NCBI GenBank assembly: GCA_027886175.1
Contig: JAJNNQ010000004.1
Coordinates: forward strand, 16,783,501-16,847,500
Direction of reading: 5' to 3'
Source: Phylloscopus collybita
Taxonomy: Eukaryota; Chordata; Aves; Passeriformes; Phylloscopidae
Length of the DNA: 64,000 bases
Shown in pieces: positions 57,301 to 64,000 of the stretch (its first letter is position 1; each line of letters opens with the position of its first letter). The notes beneath the pieces were generated by a model. That model was not told the DNA's origin. It did no database searches and saw only the letters and a list, made by a program, of their open reading frames with translations. Made by a program: the position numbers and the translations under genes.

Positions 57301-60300
57301 CACAACCAAGGCTGCATTAGGCAGGAGAGCACAGGCAGCCACAGGAGCCCAGCTGCAGAACCCTTACTGAGCTCACCAACCTCCTTGGCTTGCTTTAGAC
57401 TGTAATTTGCCAGCTCCCAGCCCATAAATGAGAGACCTGAGAATGGCTATAGAAACTTTCACTTGCCAAATTCCAGGAGTATTTATATAATTTAATTGAT
57501 GAATTGCATTGATTTATTTGCACTAAGTAACTCATTGAGGTCTGGATAATAGATAAAGGTGTGCATGGTGCTGTACAAACATATCATAAATAAATGCAGC
57601 TTGCAAATCAATTGCAAGATATTAATGATTAATCTTCACGTAGTAAAACAATTTGATGTCTTTCCATTATGGATTTTTTTAAAAAAATCTGACCTAAGAG
57701 GTTTCAGAGTCATTTATTTGAGGAAGGCTGCCCTTTAAGCCAGATCCTACACTTTTTAAAAGGTCACAGGGATTACATATCATGGTTCCTTACAAAGCAG
57801 CACTCCCTGAGTAGTTTGACAGCACCTTCATCAGAACACATCACGGTCCTGCTCGAATGAGGGCTGGGCCACTGAGGCCAGGGCTGGGTTCTTGCAGGGA
57901 ATTTCACTCTCCCACCCTCTTCGGCTGCTGGTGATGAATACACACAAAGAGCTGTAAAGGTTACCCCCAAGGCCTGGTGTGTTAACCCAGGTGAAGAGCA
58001 GCACATTTCCCTCCATCACAGCCCTGGCTGGGCCATTTTCTGACAGAGCTGGGAACAGAATGATGTGGTGTTTTACTGCACTGCATTTTGTGCTGGCCTC
58101 ATGCAGGCAGGAGATGAATCTCTGACCAGAGCAAGGCCTAATTCCAGGTATGCTGAGCCCAGTGAATCTCTTGTTGAGGCAGATGAGCCAGACCAGACTG
58201 TGCCCATCAGATCCATTACCCAAGCCTGGGGCTCCCAAGCTGTGCACAGCTGAGCTGCCTCCCCATCCCATTCACCCCCTGAGACATTATTATATAGCAA
58301 GAAGAAAATGCTTATTCTACAATTATTTGTTCTTATTAATTTATCTCTTCATCAGGTTTTCAAAAGAGACAAAAATTCCTTGTTTATCTTCCTCACTGCC
58401 TTTCACACATTCAGTGCAGCAAGGCAGGGCCATGTTGTCTCCCTCCAATCTGCAGCTCCAGTGTTCCACATGCAGCTTCAGATTGGATTTTCAAAAGGAA
58501 CAAGGGCTTTGAAAGTAATTCATGTGCAATTGTCTTTCATGCCTAAAATGTTTTGCCTTTCCTTTTTTACCCATGCTCTTTTTTATGCACTTTTAGGCAC
58601 ACATCACTTTGTTTTACAGCACAGCACTCGTTTTTTAAAAGGGGCAGATGGTACTGGAGCTGTTTGGATTAGGAGGCTTTTGTTCCAGGAGAACTTGTGA
58701 GACAGGGGAACATATTTGCTGCTGAACTCCTGGTTGATTCTGCTGAGAAATTCACAGCCCAGAGGCCTCTTGGGCACAGAGGAGGTGTTTGGCAGAGCAC
58801 TGTTACCACTGCCAAAGTGAGCCAACACAAACCATTCCATCACATATTCCAGGTACAATGTATGGTTTCCTTCTGGATATACAGAAATTACACGGGTTTA
58901 GCCCAAGGGTTAGACAATAAGCAGAAGCAGTAAAAGCCACTGCTGCCAGCCACTCACCTGTGTGTTCCAGGATGCAATATGCTCAGGCTTGATGGGCTCA
59001 TTCGTTTGGGTTGACCTCTCTGTTACTACAGTGACTTCTGCTCTCAGACCCATTTTGCAGGAGGACAGGAAGGTGACCGAGCCTGGGCTCTGGGCAGTCA
59101 GAGCAGAGATCAGCTTTTGTGGTTCAGAACCTGGTGGCTGGAATTTTTATTGGCATTTCATGAAGGCTTCTGGTATCAAGGCAAATGCCTGGATCTGTAG
59201 GCAGCCCAACTTTCAGTAACTTTTTCACCATTTTTGAGTCATCATTAATGCCATCCCACTCAGTGGTTATTCCCAGGCCTACTCTCTCTTCCCAGCACTT
59301 TCTTGCACATATACTTTTAAATTTCTTTAACCCTTCTAGGTTTTTTTCCCCACCTCCTGTCTCATCTTGCCTGGCTAACTCCATCCAGCTCTGTAATCTT
59401 TGTCAGCTGCTTAAACCCTTCTGCATTTCCATGGCAGCCTTCAAAGACTTGAGATTTTTGTGCAGCTTTTAGTGAAGTTTTAGCAGCTGCCTCCTCTCCC
59501 TCTGTGGCCAAGGGACTGGAGTCTGGTTTCCTCTTTGATGCCATTGCTGAGCAGTTCCTCACCACTGCTCAGCACCTGGATTGTTCCCTTCCTGCTCACA
59601 GGAGGGGTCAGGTAGTACCCAGGGGAGTGGTTGGCTCTTGGAAGTGCCTGCATGAACAAGACTGGCAGGGTTTTCATCTCAACATTTGCCAGTTTTCTGC
59701 CTTGGCAAGGGGGACTGCTGTGTGCTCTAAGGCTGCTTCACAGCACGAGGTGTTCCCTGAGCTGGCTGCTGCTGGCCCCGTTCTCAGCAGCTCAGGCTGT
59801 TTGCCAGGGACCTTTAATATGGCAAACAGGAATTGCTGGATATAGCTCTGTCTGTCCATAATCTATGCATGTATTTATGTGTGTCTGTATCTTCCACGCA
59901 TATTTGTGTGTGTCCATGTGTATTTAATAGATTTCAGTGTGCTTAACACATTTTCCTCCTAAGCAGAATTTAAACCCTGAGTGGGCTGCTGTCTGTCTGA
60001 TGGGAGAATTCTGCCTTTGCTGAAAATGCTGCAGATTTGGAGCTGGCTCAGTAACCCCTAAGAGGGATGTGCTCTGCCCTGGGTGAGCAGCACAGCTCAC
60101 CTGGAGGCAGGTGAGTGCCTGGGCAGGGGCAGTCCCCTGCTCTGCAGAGTGCAGCTTGTGTGGGGGCAGTGAGGGGGACCCTCAGCAGCTGATGTCCAGT
60201 GGGAAAGCCTGGGGAGATGCTGGCTTTGCAGGGGTGCCAGGGACCTGCCTCGTGCACCTGGGATGCTGATGGAATCTGCAGAAAAGGCCACAGCAGCTCC

Positions 60301-63300
60301 AAGGAGATGAGGTTTGTGATGTGTCACAGGCTGAGCTGGAGGGATCACCCAAGCAGAGGACACAAACTGGCAAGAGCAGCACCCATAATCCTGACTGCTT
60401 CATGATTTCCTTCACTCTGCTTTGCTCAGTCTGCCCCAATTATATGAGATCATGAGATCTGCTGATTGAAACTCCCTAGAAAAATCTCATTATGTTATCT
60501 AATGCAAAGCCTTTGTGGTTAATGTAAAATAATTTCACCAACTCTGTGGCAGGTGGGTTCTCAAGAGCTGCCACTACTTCAAAATGCAGTAATTGTTCTT
60601 TTAAATTAAGAAAGTAGAAAAAAAAACCCACACCTTTAAACAACAATGACAGTTCTGTTTTTGTTAACAAGAAAAGGAGTTTAATTTTTAAAGATCACTC
60701 TATATTATTAACTTGCTTAATTATCAGAAGGGATGGTTGGATGGGCACACAATTAAAACAAGGAGAAGCTCAGAAGGAAAAGTTCATCAGTATATTAGAG
60801 AGACAATGGGGGAAAGTAAAACTATTTCAAGTACCATTTGAAGGAAACCATTTGGGAAGAAAATTTGATTAATTAAGTTTTGAACCAGTTGATTCTGTTA
60901 TCTAAAAATATTTCCTAGATTAACACTGTTACATACTTATGAATGAGGTAATGTCTAAGGCTCTTCAGCAGAAGAGTGAAATGCTGGTGTAGATAAGGGC
61001 TCTTCAAACCAGCAGGAGCTCCAGACCTGGCAGATCTGTGGTGTATTCTGGGACTGAGGCTGGGGTCTCAAGAGATGCAGCAGAGGCATCTGACCTGTGC
61101 CTGTTCTGCTGTCCTGTCCTGCTCAGGGGTAGCTCAGTCCTGCTGAACTCCATGAGAGGCATTGCTGCTGTTGGTTCTGTGCAGGATGTGCCTCACTCCC
61201 CACTCCTTGGGCTCCAGCCTCTCTTTGGCTCCCCTTCACTGGCATTGCCTTTTTCATCATCAGCAAAGTGAAACTTCTACTTCATTGCTCTAAACACAGG
61301 TGTGGCCCTGTCCTCTGCCAGGAGACAAGCTTGGAAAAGCTCAACAACATGCAGTGCTGAGAAACCCTGGGACATGAGAGCAGCCATCCCTCCCTCCAGC
61401 TGTTGAATTTAGGTGAGACATACCAAACATACCTGGAGAAAAAAATTAGGCCTATGAGTGCTTGAAAGTAATTTTCCATATGTGGTATTTAAGACTCTTA
61501 AATTTCAAATCATTAATAATGATCTTTGAAGGGAACCATGTAAGATGTCTTCTAATTCCTGATGAAATAGAATAATTTATTACATCAATTTCTCTGATTA
61601 ATGTGTTTCAAATTTGGGTCTTCCTTTAATATTTAAACTTCCCCTTGAGAGGAGCTGCAGAAGGTGACTGAGTGCCCCCAAACTGATGTGATTATGTCCT
61701 CAAAGCAGGGTGAGTTCTGCTACTGGAGCTGGTCAGCAATAAAACCATGCTACAGCAGCAAACCCAGCTTATTTCAGGACCTGCTACACAGAAGGCATGA
61801 CCAGGGCCTCACAGCTCTGCTCACTCATGCCAGTGGAGAGAGTGTCTTAAAAACTTACTCTGTGAATTGGAAATCTTTTGTTGTCAAGGACAACACGTCC
61901 CCAAAAATTGCTGAAAAAAAAGCCAAAGCTGGAGTTACTCAGGTTACATTGCATGGCAGGTCTTTGCCCTAAGAAATGAATTTTTTTTCAATAGGCTTTC
62001 CACTGTACTTACATGTCATTTTTGCAGAGCCAAAGTCAGACAAAACCATGGTGGGTTTTGTCCTGGTCCTACATCAAGGAAGAAAACTGAACTCCAGCAC
62101 TTAGAGCAGCCATTCTCTGAGCTGGTAAAATGCATCACACTTTGTGTCCTTCATGCACCATGCTGAGGCTACAGAACCCTGAAACACCCATCTTTGTCTG
62201 TCTTGGGCTGAACCAGAGTTGCCCCTCTCTGGATCAGAAAGACAGGGAAAGGACAGTTTTCATCCAGAATGGTCTCTGCCTCAGGGAAAGCTAAGCCATG
62301 GTGTGGTACTGCTGCTGGAGCAGAACCCTTATAGCATCTGCAGTGATAAAAAACCAGAACCCAGACAGGAGAGAGTTTGTTTAAGAGAGAATTATTTATT
62401 AGAAGACAGGAGGTTGTGATGTACAGATTCTGTCCTGCAAAAGTATCCTGGTCAAGGAAATGTCAGGGAGACCTGTAAAGCCATGGAGCTGGCCCTGCTC
62501 TCCAGGCAGAGATACTCAACACACAGCAGCGCTCTGCCAGGCCTGGCTGCACGCTGGGGAGAGCCTGGGTACCACCACATCCCTGAGCTGGTCACACCTC
62601 CTGCATCCCCCCAAAGGTGCTGGGGACAGCAGGAGGGGACAGCACTGCTCCTCCTGGGCTCACCTGGGGATAATTCCCCAGGGAGGGAATTGCCTCCCAT
62701 CCTGCCAGTGATGGACGTGCTCAAGCAAGAGGCTACAGAGATACAACCATGCTATGAGGTAGCATGAGGTAAATCAAACAAACAAGGAGAAAAAAAACAA
62801 GGACAGACCTCTGCGATACAGAGAAGAGCTCCTCCTGCTCTTGCTTACCCCCAGACCAGGCCAAGCAGCGGTGTCTGAGCCCCAGCCAAGAGCTCAGAGG
62901 AAGCAGCTCTGCCAGGTGATCACAAAAGGCAGCAGTTGTGCCTGGTGGGAGTTGCGCCCCTGCCAGCCTCAGGGCTGCCCTGTTCCTCTGGGCTGGCATT
63001 TGTCTGCACAGCCCTGCAGTGCCTCAGGGCCCTGCCAGGTGAAGCCCAGGTGTGTCAGAAGCTGCTGGGAGGGGGTGGCACCTCCTGAGCAGCTCCAGGC
63101 CTGTGGGCAGCACTGCTGGAGGGAAGGCACAGGAGCAGGCAGGTGAAAGACATCCCCAGCCCCTGGCAATGCCAGGAGGGCTCGAGACCCTGTCCTGCAG
63201 GTGGTCAGTGGCTCACAGCACCCCCAGGCTTTTCCTCACTGCAGGTGTGCATCTTTCTGCACCCTGCCACTGCACCTGTGGCAGAGCAGAGCAGCTTTAC

Positions 63301-64000
63301 CAATGCCTCTAAGTTTTGATAGACAAGCATCCAAGTAAATATTTTCCCAACATCTAGCAGGTTTCTTAAAGGAAAGTATTATCCAGAAGAAAATCTGGAT
63401 AAATTAGAAAACTTTCTAATTTACGAGTGCTGAAATAAATATTCTGGAGTCTGATTCCTCAGTCTGGTCCTCTGCCAAAGCCACATTCTTCTCTTAACTT
63501 TGAGGCAGACCATCACTTTCACTCCCTGTCTGTAAAGTCACATTTAACTCTAACTTTCCCAATTAAATCCTGATTATGGCTCCAGAGACTACATGTAAAA
63601 CCCTGGGTATGATCCCTCATTTTGCTGACAGAGTACATAACCTTTTGTTTACTATCAGCACTCTATCAGGATTTTTACCCTTTCAGTCCTCAGTAATCTG
63701 AAGAAAAAAATATTGTTGGACCAGGTTTGCCAGAAATTTAATGTAATTGTCAGAAACATCTGTTTCTGGCTCATCTATCACCACATCTCTCTCCTTATCT
63801 CCATCTGAGAGTAGCCTTTGTTAGCTTGGTACATCAGAAAGCTTTGGAACGAGATCTGGCAGCAAATGTTCACAGCTGACACCAACATCAACACACAGCA
63901 TGGGTCAGACTACAGAGCTCAGAAGGGGATTTGGGAGACAAGAATTTCCCTTCTACTGCAGATGAGCTCCAGGGCTGGAGGTACTGGGGATGGAGAATAA
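57301..64000. other. non-coding host DNA
   Basis: No supported gene. A TG/TATG-rich patch lies near 59,865-59,930. AT-rich segments near 57,470-57,700 and 61,480-61,640 contain no recognised element. Open frames are short and mutually overlapping. Confidence 0.5.

Noticed and set aside
1..64000. CRISPR array, bacterial operon or prophage content
   Set aside because: Window-wide features (CR1, LTRs, polyadenylation signals, sparse coding) are those of a vertebrate genome. The only regular array is the proviral leader repeat, which has no unique spacers.

Overview
The window looks like bird genomic DNA, probably a songbird although the species cannot be fixed from sequence alone. The evidence is three decayed CR1 LINE fragments with the avian type of CR1 3' end, several avian-style retroviral LTRs, few simple repeats, and no recognisable host exon. 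I could not support any host protein-coding gene, rRNA or tRNA. The many short open frames outside 40.2-48.0 kb have no domain, no homology I recognise and no gene-like context, so I treat most of the window as intergenic or intronic DNA.

The main object is a full-length endogenous retrovirus at 37,654-48,665 (+ strand, about 11.0 kb). It is gammaretrovirus-like. Its layout is: 4-bp target duplication (GTAC), 5' LTR (652 bp), proline-tRNA-type primer binding site, a long 1.9-kb leader ending in a 55-bp tandem repeat array, gag (697 codons, open), a UAG stop followed in the same frame by pro-pol, env (637 codons, open), polypurine tract, 3' LTR (653 bp), GTAC. By eye the two LTRs differ only by one T in a poly-T run, so the insertion is recent. 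gag and env are uninterrupted. pol is broken by a frame change inside the integrase catalytic core near 45,105-45,135. The parts would work together as in other simple retroviruses: Gag assembles particles, readthrough of the gag stop supplies Gag-Pol enzymes, and Env is made from a spliced RNA using the acceptor near 45,945. With this integrase lesion the copy should not integrate on its own, but its RNA, Gag and Env could still be made.

Region by region: 1-9,089 is non-coding with a striking pair of adjacent hairpins at 2.30-2.36 kb. 9,090-9,715 is an inverted solo LTR related to the provirus LTR. 9,716-30,415 is non-coding with a G-quadruplex motif (14.47 kb), a CpG-richer stretch with a perfect X-box (18.57 kb) and a 12-bp hairpin (27.16 kb). 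30.4-36.6 kb is an LTR-rich zone (LTRs at 30.4, 31.35 and probably 34.5 and 35.1 kb, and possibly a piece at 36.0 kb). 37.65-48.67 kb is the provirus. 48.67-64 kb is non-coding, with a CR1 3' end (50.8 kb), a second inverted copy of the 30.4-kb LTR family (51.8-52.4 kb), a CpG-richer stretch (52.4-53.5 kb) and two CR1 fragments (56.5-57.3 kb).
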